This document shows positions 17,100 through 23,335 of a stretch of DNA of 64,000 bases, in pieces (the first letter of the stretch is position 1; every line of letters starts with the position of its first letter). Below the pieces are notes generated by a model. It did not search any database. It saw only the letters and a program-made list of their open reading frames with translations, and was not told the origin of the DNA. A program made the position numbers and the translations under genes. The stretch comes from an uncultured Atopobiaceae bacterium (GTDB lineage: Bacteria; Actinomycetota; Coriobacteriia; Coriobacteriales; Atopobiaceae), in NCBI GenBank assembly GCA_944322145.1, contig CALUNW010000004.1:1-64000 (forward strand), given 5' to 3'.

Positions 17100-18316
17100 T
17101 GTATCGCGACGACTTCCCGCTGCTGGCTAGCCACCCCGAGATAGCGTTTCTCGACAGCGCTGCCACCGCGCAGCGCCCCGCCTGCGTCCTCGACGCCCAG
17201 CGCCGCTTCTACGAGACCATGAACGCCAACCCCCTGCGCGGGCTCTACAGCCTCTCGGTGGAGGCCACCGCGGCCATCGCCGCCGTGCGCGCGCAGGTGG
17301 CGGCCCTCATCGGCGCGCCCGACGCCCGCGACGTGATCTTCACGCGCAACACGAGCGAGAGCCTCAACCTCGTGGCCAAGTCCTTCTCGCCCTGCGTCTT
17401 GGGGGCCGGCGACGAGGTGGCCATCACCATCATGGAGCACCACTCCAACCTCATCCCCTGGCAGCAGGCCTGCCGCGCCGCCGGCGCGCGCCTGGTCTAC
17501 CTCTACCCCGAGAAGGACGGAACGCTCGCCGAGGACGAGATCGCCGAGAAGATCGGCCCGCGAACCAAGATCGTGTCCGCGGCGCACGTCTCCAACGTCA
17601 TGGGCTGCGAGCTGCCCATTCGTCGCCTCGCGGATGCGGCGCACGCCGTCGGCGCCGTGATGGTCGTCGACGCCGCGCAGTCCGTCCCGCACCTGCGCGT
17701 GAACGTGGACGAGCTCGGGGCGGACTTCCTGGCCTTCTCCGGCCACAAGGCGCTCGGCCCGATGGGCGTGGGCGTGCTCTGGGGCCGCCACGAGCTGCTC
17801 GAGCAGATGCCGCCGATGCTCACCGGCGGCGAGATGATCGACTCCGTGACCGAGCAGGGCGCCACCTGGGCCCCCGTGCCCGAGAAGTTCGAGGCCGGCA
17901 CGCAGGACGCCGCCGGCATCTACGCCACCGGCGCCGCGCTCGCCTACCTCACCGAGACCGTGGGCCTCGACGCGGTGACAGAGCGTGAGGGCGAGCTTGT
18001 GGCGTATGCGATGGAACGGCTCTCCGACCTGGGCTTTGTTGACCTCATCGGCCCGGCGGACCCGGCGCGCCACCACGGCGTCATCAGCTTCAACGTGCGC
18101 GGCGTCCACCCGCACGACGTGGCGAGCATCCTCGACGCCTCCGGCGTGTGCATCCGCGCCGGCCACCACTGCGCGCAGCCGCTGCTGGCGTGGCTCGGCG
18201 TGGAGAACCTCGCCTGCTGCCGCGCGAGCCTCGCGTTCTACAACGACGCCGCCGACGTGGACCGCCTCGTCGACGGCCTGAGCCAGGTCTGGGGGATCTT
18301 CCATGGCAGTAACTGA
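17099..18316 (+). CDS. sufS: Cysteine desulfurase SufS
   Basis: This 405-residue class V aminotransferase-fold PLP enzyme mobilises sulfur from L-cysteine. The Schiff-base Lys is K217 in FSGHKALGPMGVGVLWG. The catalytic Cys is C358 in IRAGHHCAQPLL, the short-loop type-II (SufS) form. Other family blocks are TRNTSESLNLVAKS and MEHHSNLIPW. ATG 17099 follows a strong GGAGGAGG; a GTG immediately upstream (17096) is also possible. It overlaps sufD and sufU, and sulfur should pass to SufU. Confidence 0.96.
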   Translation: MYRDDFPLLASHPEIAFLDSAATAQRPACVLDAQRRFYETMNANPLRGLYSLSVEATAAIAAVRAQVAALIGAPDARDVIFTRNTSESLNLVAKSFSPCVLGAGDEVAITIMEHHSNLIPWQQACRAAGARLVYLYPEKDGTLAEDEIAEKIGPRTKIVSAAHVSNVMGCELPIRRLADAAHAVGAVMVVDAAQSVPHLRVNVDELGADFLAFSGHKALGPMGVGVLWGRHELLEQMPPMLTGGEMIDSVTEQGATWAPVPEKFEAGTQDAAGIYATGAALAYLTETVGLDAVTEREGELVAYAMERLSDLGFVDLIGPADPARHHGVISFNVRGVHPHDVASILDASGVCIRAGHHCAQPLLAWLGVENLACCRASLAFYNDAADVDRLVDGLSQVWGIFHGSN

Positions 18317-18740
18317 CCTCTACAACGCGGCCTTCATGGACCACGTCTCGCACCCCGACTACAAGTACCAGATGGAGGACGCCGACTGCAGCCACGAGGG
18401 CGTGAACCCCTCCTGCGGCGACGAGCTCACGTTCTCCGTGCGCTTTGCCGACGACGGCACCATCGAGGAGGCGGCGTTCACCGGGCACGGCTGCGCCATC
18501 TCCCAGGCGAGCGCCGACATCATGAGCGACCTCATGATCGACAAGACGCCCGAGGAGGCGCGCGAGCTCTGCGCCCTGTTCATGCGCATGGTCCGCGGCG
18601 AGGAGACCGACGAGACCGCGCTCGACGCCCTCGAGGACGGCGTGCTGCTGCGCGACATCGCGCACATGCCGGCACGCGTGAAGTGTGCCGAGCTCGCCTG
18701 GCGCACGCTCGATGAGATGCTCGAGGCCCGAGGAAAATGA
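18303..18740 (+). CDS. sufU: SufU-type Fe-S assembly sulfur-transfer protein
   Basis: This 145-residue IscU-like zinc protein of the SufU type has the three Cys and Asp ligands in place: NPSCGDELT, GHGCAISQAS and VKCAELAW. The insertion between the second and third Cys that distinguishes SufU from IscU is present. SufU accepts the sulfur from SufS by Zn-ligand swapping. The ATG lies inside the sufS 3' end (14-bp overlap). The TGA stop is the first TGA of a palindromic repeat (18737-18771), so the repeat supplies the stop codon. Confidence 0.95.
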   Translation: MAVTDLYNAAFMDHVSHPDYKYQMEDADCSHEGVNPSCGDELTFSVRFADDGTIEEAAFTGHGCAISQASADIMSDLMIDKTPEEARELCALFMRMVRGEETDETALDALEDGVLLRDIAHMPARVKCAELAWRTLDEMLEARGK

Positions 18741-18771
18741 TTCAAAAGGGGACAGTCCCCTTTTGAATCAT
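18737..18771. repeat. Palindrome, ATGATTCAAAAGGGGAC arms
   Basis: This is a perfect 17-nt inverted repeat around a single A. It contains the sufU stop codon and ends just before the GGAGGTGATGAG ribosome site of the rrf2 gene. It would form a strong hairpin between the two cistrons. Confidence 0.93.
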
Positions 18772-18784
18772 CGGAGGTGATGAG

Positions 18785-19225
18785 ATGGCTGGAATGTTCT
18801 CGACCAAGGGGATGTACGCGCTGCGTGCGATGGCCGACCTCGCCGCGCACGACGGCTGGGTCTCGCTGGGCGACGTCTCGCGCCGGCAAAACATCTCGCG
18901 CAAGTACCTCGAGCAGGTCATCTCCCTCATGCACAAGGCCGGCTACGTCACGAGCCAGCGCGGCAAGGGCGGCGGCTACAAGCTCACGCGAGCGCCCGAG
19001 GACTACACCCTCGGCGAGCTGCTGCGCGCCGCGGAGGGGTCGCTCGCGCCCGTGAGCTGCCTCGACTGCACCAACGAGGAGCTCTGCCCCAACCGCGACA
19101 GCTGCACCACCGTCGACGTCTGGCGCGACCTCGGCCGCGTGACGGCCGGCTACCTCGACTCCAAGACGCTTGCGGACCTCATCCGCCCGGACGACGCGGG
19201 CCCCTGCACCGCCAAGCCGATCTAA
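18785..19225 (+). CDS. Rrf2/IscR family Fe-S-sensing regulator
   Basis: This 146-residue Rrf2 protein has the winged-helix signature (MFSTKGMYALRAMADLA, ISRKYLEQVISLMHKAGYV, RGKGGGYKL). A Cys cluster, CLDCTNEELCPNRDSC, could bind an Fe-S cluster as in IscR/RsrR-type sensors. In many bacteria this regulator heads the suf/isc operon and represses it when clusters are plentiful; here it is the last gene. ATG 18785 has an excellent GGAGGTGA site. It probably autoregulates sufCBDSU (inference). Confidence 0.92.
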   Translation: MAGMFSTKGMYALRAMADLAAHDGWVSLGDVSRRQNISRKYLEQVISLMHKAGYVTSQRGKGGGYKLTRAPEDYTLGELLRAAEGSLAPVSCLDCTNEELCPNRDSCTTVDVWRDLGRVTAGYLDSKTLADLIRPDDAGPCTAKPI

Positions 19226-19260
19226 CGCAGGCGCCGGACGCGGGCGTCCTGCGCCGGTCC

Positions 19261-19394
19261 CACGAACTCGCCTACGTCTGTACTTTACGGGCGAGAAGAA
19301 CCTGCCGCCCCAGCGTTTTCGCAGGTAGTGAGGTTGCGGGTTCTTCTCGCCCCTTTGTGCACGCCAGCAAAGTACAGACGTAGGCGAGTTCGTG
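19261..19394. repeat. Nested inverted repeat with CGCAGGTAG core
   Basis: 26-nt perfect outer arms (19261-19286, CACGAACTCGCCTACGTC..., and 19369-19394) enclose a second inverted pair, GGCGAGAAGAACC (19290-19302) and its inverse (19339-19351). The centre holds CGCAGGTAG (19320-19328). It lies between the convergent rrf2 and fba genes and is presumably transcribed from either side. Confidence 0.85.
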
Positions 19395-19485
19395 GCATGC
19401 CGCCCGCAACACAAACAACGCCCGGCCCCGCGCGCTGCGGGACCGGGCGTTTGCGTTGCCTATGCGACGCGCGCGTTCTTCTCGC

Positions 19486-20358
19486 TTACGCCCAGCCCTT
19501 GCCCTGGGAGCCAAACTCGACGATGAGCTCCTTGGTGCGGTCGACGATGGCGTCGCGGCCCGGCTTGAGGAGCTTGCGCGGGTCGTAGCCCTTGCCCTGC
19601 TGGTCCTTGCCGGCCTCGATGTACTTGCGGGTGGCCTCGGCGAAGACGACCTGGAGGTCGGTGTTGACGTTGATCTTGGAGATGCCCAGCGAGATGGCCT
19701 TCTGGATCTGGTCGACGGGGATGCCGGTGCCGCCGTGGAGGACGAGCGGCAGGTCGCCGGTCAGGGCCTTGATCTCGCCCAGGCGCTCGAAGGACAGGCC
19801 GGCCCAGTTCTCGGGGTAGATGCCGTGGATGTTGCCGATGCCGCAGGCGAGGAAGTCGACGCCCAGGTCGGCGATGGCCTTGCACTGCTGGGGGTCGGCG
19901 AGCTCGCCGTTGGAGGCGACGCCATCCTCGACGCCACCGATGCCGCCGACCTCGGCCTCGACGGAGATGCCCTTGGCGTGGGCGGCCTTGACGACCTCCT
20001 CGGTGCGCTTGAGGTTGAGGTCGAAGGTCTCCTCGTGGGAGCCGTCGTACATGACGGAGGTGAAGCCGGCCTCGATGCACTTGAAGACGTCCTCGTAGGT
20101 GCCGTGGTCGAGGTGCAGGGCCACGGGCACGGTGATGTTCTTGTCCTCGACGAGCTGCTTGACGATGTCGGCGACGACCTTGTAGCTGATCTGCCACTTG
20201 GCGGCGCCGGAGGTGCACTGGATGATGACCGGGGACTGCAGCTCCTCGGCGGCGTCGAGGATCGAGGACGCCCACTCGAGGTTGTTGGTGTTGAAGGCGC
20301 CCACGGCGTAGTGGCCCTTGGCCGCGGCCTGGAGCATGGCAGTAGCGTTGACGAGCAT
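19486..20358 (-). CDS. fba: Class II fructose-1,6-bisphosphate aldolase
   Basis: This 290-residue zinc aldolase of glycolysis/gluconeogenesis has the family motifs VALHLDHGTYED (catalytic Asp and Zn His), VMYDGSHE, AEVGGIGGVEDG, GIGNIHGIYP (Zn His), VLHGGTGIP (Zn His) and INVNTDLQ. The short length and DHGTYED pattern fit the class IIB group that includes tagatose-bisphosphate aldolases; an FBP role is the safer default. The ATG at 20358 is used because GGAGGT, seven bases upstream, would be the ribosome site; the earlier ATG (20370) overlaps that site. It appears monocistronic. Confidence 0.92.
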   Translation of the reverse strand: MLVNATAMLQAAAKGHYAVGAFNTNNLEWASSILDAAEELQSPVIIQCTSGAAKWQISYKVVADIVKQLVEDKNITVPVALHLDHGTYEDVFKCIEAGFTSVMYDGSHEETFDLNLKRTEEVVKAAHAKGISVEAEVGGIGGVEDGVASNGELADPQQCKAIADLGVDFLACGIGNIHGIYPENWAGLSFERLGEIKALTGDLPLVLHGGTGIPVDQIQKAISLGISKINVNTDLQVVFAEATRKYIEAGKDQQGKGYDPRKLLKPGRDAIVDRTKELIVEFGSQGKGWA

Positions 20359-20487
20359 GTTGACCTCCATACGTGTTGGTAACCCGGAAGGACCGTACGC
20401 ATAGATGATACCGCGTCGCGCCGCCGCCCGAGGGGGAAATCGGTCTCATAGCCATATTTTGGGGCAGCGGCCTGTAAGGTCTTTGTG

Positions 20488-20679
20488 ATGTCGCACATTG
20501 CGTTCGCTGAGGGGTATCACAGAAGAGAATACGCACGTGCCGGGCAGGAGATCCCGCAGCAGAAGCCCGAGGACGCCACGGACGCGGGCGGCGCGGCGGA
20601 CGACGGCTCCGGCGCGGAGGCGGGCGCGGGCAGCAACGCTAACGCGAGCGCTGGGCAGGGCGACGGAACGGCCGGCTGA
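20488..20679 (+). CDS. Doubtful short acidic/Ala-Gly-rich ORF (63 aa)
   Basis: This frame has ATG 20488 (GTG 20485 also possible) and only a weak AAGGT ahead of it. The product starts MSHIAFAEGYHRREYARAG and then becomes low-complexity (Ala, Gly, Asp, Asn). Third codon positions are GC-rich like real genes here, but a random frame in this DNA would look similar. I recognise no family. If real it would be a disordered small protein divergent from fba. Confidence 0.25.
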   Translation: MSHIAFAEGYHRREYARAGQEIPQQKPEDATDAGGAADDGSGAEAGAGSNANASAGQGDGTAG

Positions 20680-20710
20680 GCGCTGAGCCGGCGTCGCGGC
20701 ACTCCCTTCT

Positions 20711-20837
20711 CGCGTTGTGTGCGGTTTTTTGGAGGCAGCCCGAGTAACAACCTTTCTGTTCGCTATAAAACCGCAGGTAGAAAGGTTTTACAAGAGTGCG
20801 ATACCAGAGGGCCCTTCAAAAAACTGCACACAACGCG
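20711..20837. repeat. Inverted repeat, GTTGTGTGCRGTTTTTTG ends, copy 1
   Basis: Outer arms of about 23 nt (CGCGTTGTGTGCGGTTTTTT and inverse) enclose ~80 bases containing CGCAGGTAG (20772-20780). A second element with the same ends and core, but different intervening sequence, is at 44907-45026. It resembles a small non-autonomous mobile element or a structured RNA (inference). Confidence 0.8.
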
Positions 20838-20953
20838 CAGGGCCCGCGGCCGCGGAAGTGACGGAGGTGTGAGGACGCCGAGCCGGATTGGCGGCGTGCC
20901 CCGACTGAGCTAAAATTTCGAACCGTTGTGTCGACCCCGATGAAAGGAGCCCC

Positions 20954-22360
20954 ATGGAGCGTCCCAACGCCTGGAAGGGCTACGGCGAGGAGCAGCTCGC
21001 CGACCTCAACCGCATCTGCGAGGACTACAAGTCCTTCATCTCCGACAACAAGACCGAGCGCGAGTGCTGCGCCGCGGCCGTCGAGCTGGCCCGCGCGGCC
21101 GGCTACGAGGGCCTCGAGGAGCGCATCGCGTCCGGCGCGCCGCTCTCCGCCGGCGACAAGGTCTACGCCGTCAACCGCGGCAAGACCCTCATGCTGGTGC
21201 ACCTGGGCACCGCGCCGCTGACCGAGGGCGTCAACATCCTCGGCGCGCACATCGACTCGCCGCGCCTCGACGTCAAGCAGGACCCCGTGGACGAGAAGAA
21301 CGAGCTCGTCACGCTCGACACCCACTACTACGGCGGCATCAAGAAGTACCAGTGGGTCGCCATGCCGCTCGCCATCCACGGCGTCGTGGCCAAGAAGGAC
21401 GGCTCGGTCGTGAACGTGGTCATCGGCGAGAAGGACGACGACCCCGTCTTCTGCATCTCCGACCTGCTCCCCCACCTCGGCGCTCAGCAGATGTCCAAGA
21501 AGGCGACCGAGGTCATCGAGGGCGAGATGCTCGACGTGCTGGTGGGCAACCGCCCGATCGTGGTGGACGCCGACGCCGAGAAGGACGAGGATGCCGAGAA
21601 GAGCCCGGTCAAGGCCGGCGTCCTCAACATCCTGCGCGACGCCCTCGGCATCGAGGAGGAGGACCTGCTCTCCGCCGAGCTCGAGGTCGTGCCCGCCGGC
21701 GCGGCCCGCGACCTGGGCCTGGACCGCTCGATGATCCTCGGCTACGGCCAGGACGACCGCGTCTGCGCCTACACGAGCCTCGTCGCCCAGCTCGAGTGCG
21801 AGGCCCCCGCGCGCACCGCGGTGACCCTGCTCGTGGACAAGGAGGAGATCGGCTCCGTGGGCGCCACCGGCATGACCAGCAACTTCTTCGAGAACGTCAT
21901 GGCCGAGGTCCTCGAGCTCGCCGGCGTGAGCGGTCAGCTCGCCCTGCGCCGCTGCCTCGCGCGCTCCAACATGCTCTCCTCCGACGTCTCCGCCGGCTTC
22001 GACCCCGCGTTCGCGAGCGTCTTCGAGCCCAAGAACTCCTGCTACCTCGGCCACGGCCTGACGTTCAACAAGTTCACCGGCTCGCGCGGCAAGGGCGGCT
22101 CCAACGACGCCGACGCCGAGTACATCGCCACCATCCGCCGCGTCATGGACGAGGGCGGCGTCGCCTGGCAGACCGCCGAGCTCGGCAAGGTCGACGCGGG
22201 CGGCGGCGGCACGATCGCCTACATCCTCGCCGTCTACGGCATGAACGTGATCGACTGCGGCGTGCCCGTGCTCTCGATGCACGCTCCGTGGGAGGCCACG
22301 AGCAAGGCCGACGTCTACGAGGCATATCGCGGCTACCGCGCGTTCCTCAAGCTGGCGTAA
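20954..22360 (+). CDS. M18 family aminopeptidase
   Basis: This 468-residue metallo-aminopeptidase belongs to the M18 (aspartyl aminopeptidase / yeast ApeI) family. Metal-site motifs are LGAHIDSPRLD (His, and Asp as catalytic base partner), DKEEIGSVGATGM (Glu-Glu) and a later SSDVSAGFDP; the C-terminal VLSMHAPWEATSKAD carries the last His ligand. It is cytosolic and probably trims N-terminal acidic or neutral residues during peptide catabolism, consistent with amino-acid fermentation. ATG 20954 follows GAAAGGAG. A long hairpin (22383-22450) follows the stop, so it is probably a single-gene transcript. Confidence 0.92.
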   Translation: MERPNAWKGYGEEQLADLNRICEDYKSFISDNKTERECCAAAVELARAAGYEGLEERIASGAPLSAGDKVYAVNRGKTLMLVHLGTAPLTEGVNILGAHIDSPRLDVKQDPVDEKNELVTLDTHYYGGIKKYQWVAMPLAIHGVVAKKDGSVVNVVIGEKDDDPVFCISDLLPHLGAQQMSKKATEVIEGEMLDVLVGNRPIVVDADAEKDEDAEKSPVKAGVLNILRDALGIEEEDLLSAELEVVPAGAARDLGLDRSMILGYGQDDRVCAYTSLVAQLECEAPARTAVTLLVDKEEIGSVGATGMTSNFFENVMAEVLELAGVSGQLALRRCLARSNMLSSDVSAGFDPAFASVFEPKNSCYLGHGLTFNKFTGSRGKGGSNDADAEYIATIRRVMDEGGVAWQTAELGKVDAGGGGTIAYILAVYGMNVIDCGVPVLSMHAPWEATSKADVYEAYRGYRAFLKLA

Positions 22361-22382
22361 CCGGCTGACTCACCTGTAACGG

Positions 22383-22450
22383 GGCCGCCCCCAACATGCG
22401 CGCAGGACTGCGCTTCGCGAATGATCCTGCTTAGCATGTTGGGGGCGGCC
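22383..22450. terminator. Hairpin after the M18 gene with the conserved core
   Basis: 17-nt perfect arms (22383-22399, GGCCGCCCCCAACATGC, and 22434-22450) surround a 30-base core (22401-22430) that is the inverse of the core in the gatB hairpin at 8589-8618, 29 of 30 bases. It is a likely transcript end for the M18 gene, again without a clear U-tract. Confidence 0.75.
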
Positions 22451-22472
22451 TCTTGCTGTTGAGGTTGTGCGC

Positions 22473-22503
22473 GGCGAGAAGAACAGACGCCGTTCTTCTC
22501 GCC
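22473..22503. repeat. Inverted pair of GGCGAGAAGAAC words
   Basis: GGCGAGAAGAAC (22473-22484) and its exact inverse (22492-22503) are seven bases apart, forming a strong hairpin. This arrangement is reminiscent of uptake-sequence pairs that double as terminators in Pasteurellaceae and Neisseria (analogy only). Confidence 0.8.
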
Positions 22504-22510
22504 TAACGTG

Positions 22511-22582
22511 CACCGAGTAAGAGTTTCTTGCGATTATCGGGCCAATTTGAGGCCGATTCTTGCAAGAAACTCTTACTCGGTG
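22511..22582. repeat. Inverted repeat, CCGAGTAAGAGTT family, copy 2
   Basis: The 21-nt perfect arms (CACCGAGTAAGAGTTTCTTG... at 22511-22531 and the inverse at 22562-22582) match the copy at 204-274. The loop shares little with copy 1. It lies downstream of the FSA-type aldolase stop. Confidence 0.85.
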
Positions 22583-22606
22583 AAAGGCGAGTTGTCGGAC
22601 AGACGT

Positions 22607-23284
22607 CTACAGGTCGGCCATGGTCTTGCCGGGGCCGACGAGACCCTCGAAGTCGGCCGTGAAGGCGTCCACGGCTGCGTCGATGGCGGCGTTCTTGACC
22701 AGGCCCTCGATCACGGAGGAGGCGGCCGTCACGGCGCCCACGCCGTAGCGGGCGAGCTCGAGGATCTGCTGGGAGTTCTTGAAGCTCGCGGCGAGCACCT
22801 CGCAGGGCAGGCCGTTGGCGCGGAAGATGTCGTGGATCTCCATGGCCACGCCCACGCCGTCATAGCCCATGTTGTCGATGCGGTTGATGTAGGGCGCGGC
22901 GTAGGAGGCGCCGGCCTTGGCCGCGAGGAACGCCTGCATGGGGGTGTAGATGGCCGTGGCCGTGGTGCGGATGCCCTCGGCGGCGAGCATTCGGATGGCC
23001 TTGAAGCCCTCGGGGACGCTCGGGACCTTGGGGAAGGTGTTCTCGCCCAGCTCGGCGACGATGCGGCGGCCGTCGGCGACCATGCCCTCGGCGTCACGCG
23101 CCACGACCTGGGCGTGGAGCTCCATGTCAGGGCCGATGATGTCGCGGATCTCGCGCAGGACCTCGAAGGGCGCCCGTCCGGAGGCGGCCAGGATCGAGGG
23201 ATTGGTGGTCACGCCGTCGACCGGGTAGTACTCCACCAGTCGCTTGATGGCGTTGACGTCGGCATCGTCAATGATGAGCTTCAT
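22607..23284 (-). CDS. Fructose-6-phosphate aldolase / transaldolase-like protein
   Basis: This 225-residue short-form transaldolase belongs to the FSA/TalC (MipB) group. The N-terminus LIIDDADVNAIKRLVEYYPVDGVTTNPSI and the active-site region FPKVPSVPEGFKAIRML, with the Schiff-base Lys in FPKVP, are clear, as is AIYTPMQAFLAAKAGASYAAPYI. FSA-type aldolases cleave fructose-6-phosphate or related ketoses to dihydroxyacetone and an aldehyde. Next to a PflD-like glycyl radical enzyme and its activase, this reproduces the E. coli ybiWY-fsaA / pflDC-fsaB arrangement. It is downstream of the glycyl radical gene, with a 51-bp gap occupied by a palindrome. Confidence 0.88.
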   Translation of the reverse strand: MKLIIDDADVNAIKRLVEYYPVDGVTTNPSILAASGRAPFEVLREIRDIIGPDMELHAQVVARDAEGMVADGRRIVAELGENTFPKVPSVPEGFKAIRMLAAEGIRTTATAIYTPMQAFLAAKAGASYAAPYINRIDNMGYDGVGVAMEIHDIFRANGLPCEVLAASFKNSQQILELARYGVGAVTAASSVIEGLVKNAAIDAAVDAFTADFEGLVGPGKTMADL

Positions 23285-23304
23285 GAGGGCTTCCTTTCGC
23301 TGGG

Positions 23305-23333
23305 TGATGAAAAGGGACTGTCCCTTTTCATCA
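23305..23333. repeat. GGGACWGTCCC palindrome (TGATGAAAAGGGAC arms)
   Basis: This is a perfect 14-nt inverted repeat with a central T, located in the gap between the glycyl radical enzyme stop (23336) and the aldolase start. It is the same arm type as 288-318 and 55715-55743. Confidence 0.92.
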
Positions 23334-23335
23334 TG

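Larger units (their letters stand above)
20359..20953. other. Gene-poor gap between fba and the M18 aminopeptidase
   Basis: This 595-bp stretch holds the divergent promoter region of fba, a doubtful short frame (20488-20679), the long inverted repeat 20711-20837, and the region ahead of the M18 gene with its GAAAGGAG ribosome site. I see no RNA gene. Confidence 0.6.

Noticed and set aside
20488-20679. Short frame as a confident gene
   Set aside because: Weak ribosome site and low-complexity tail; listed only at low confidence.
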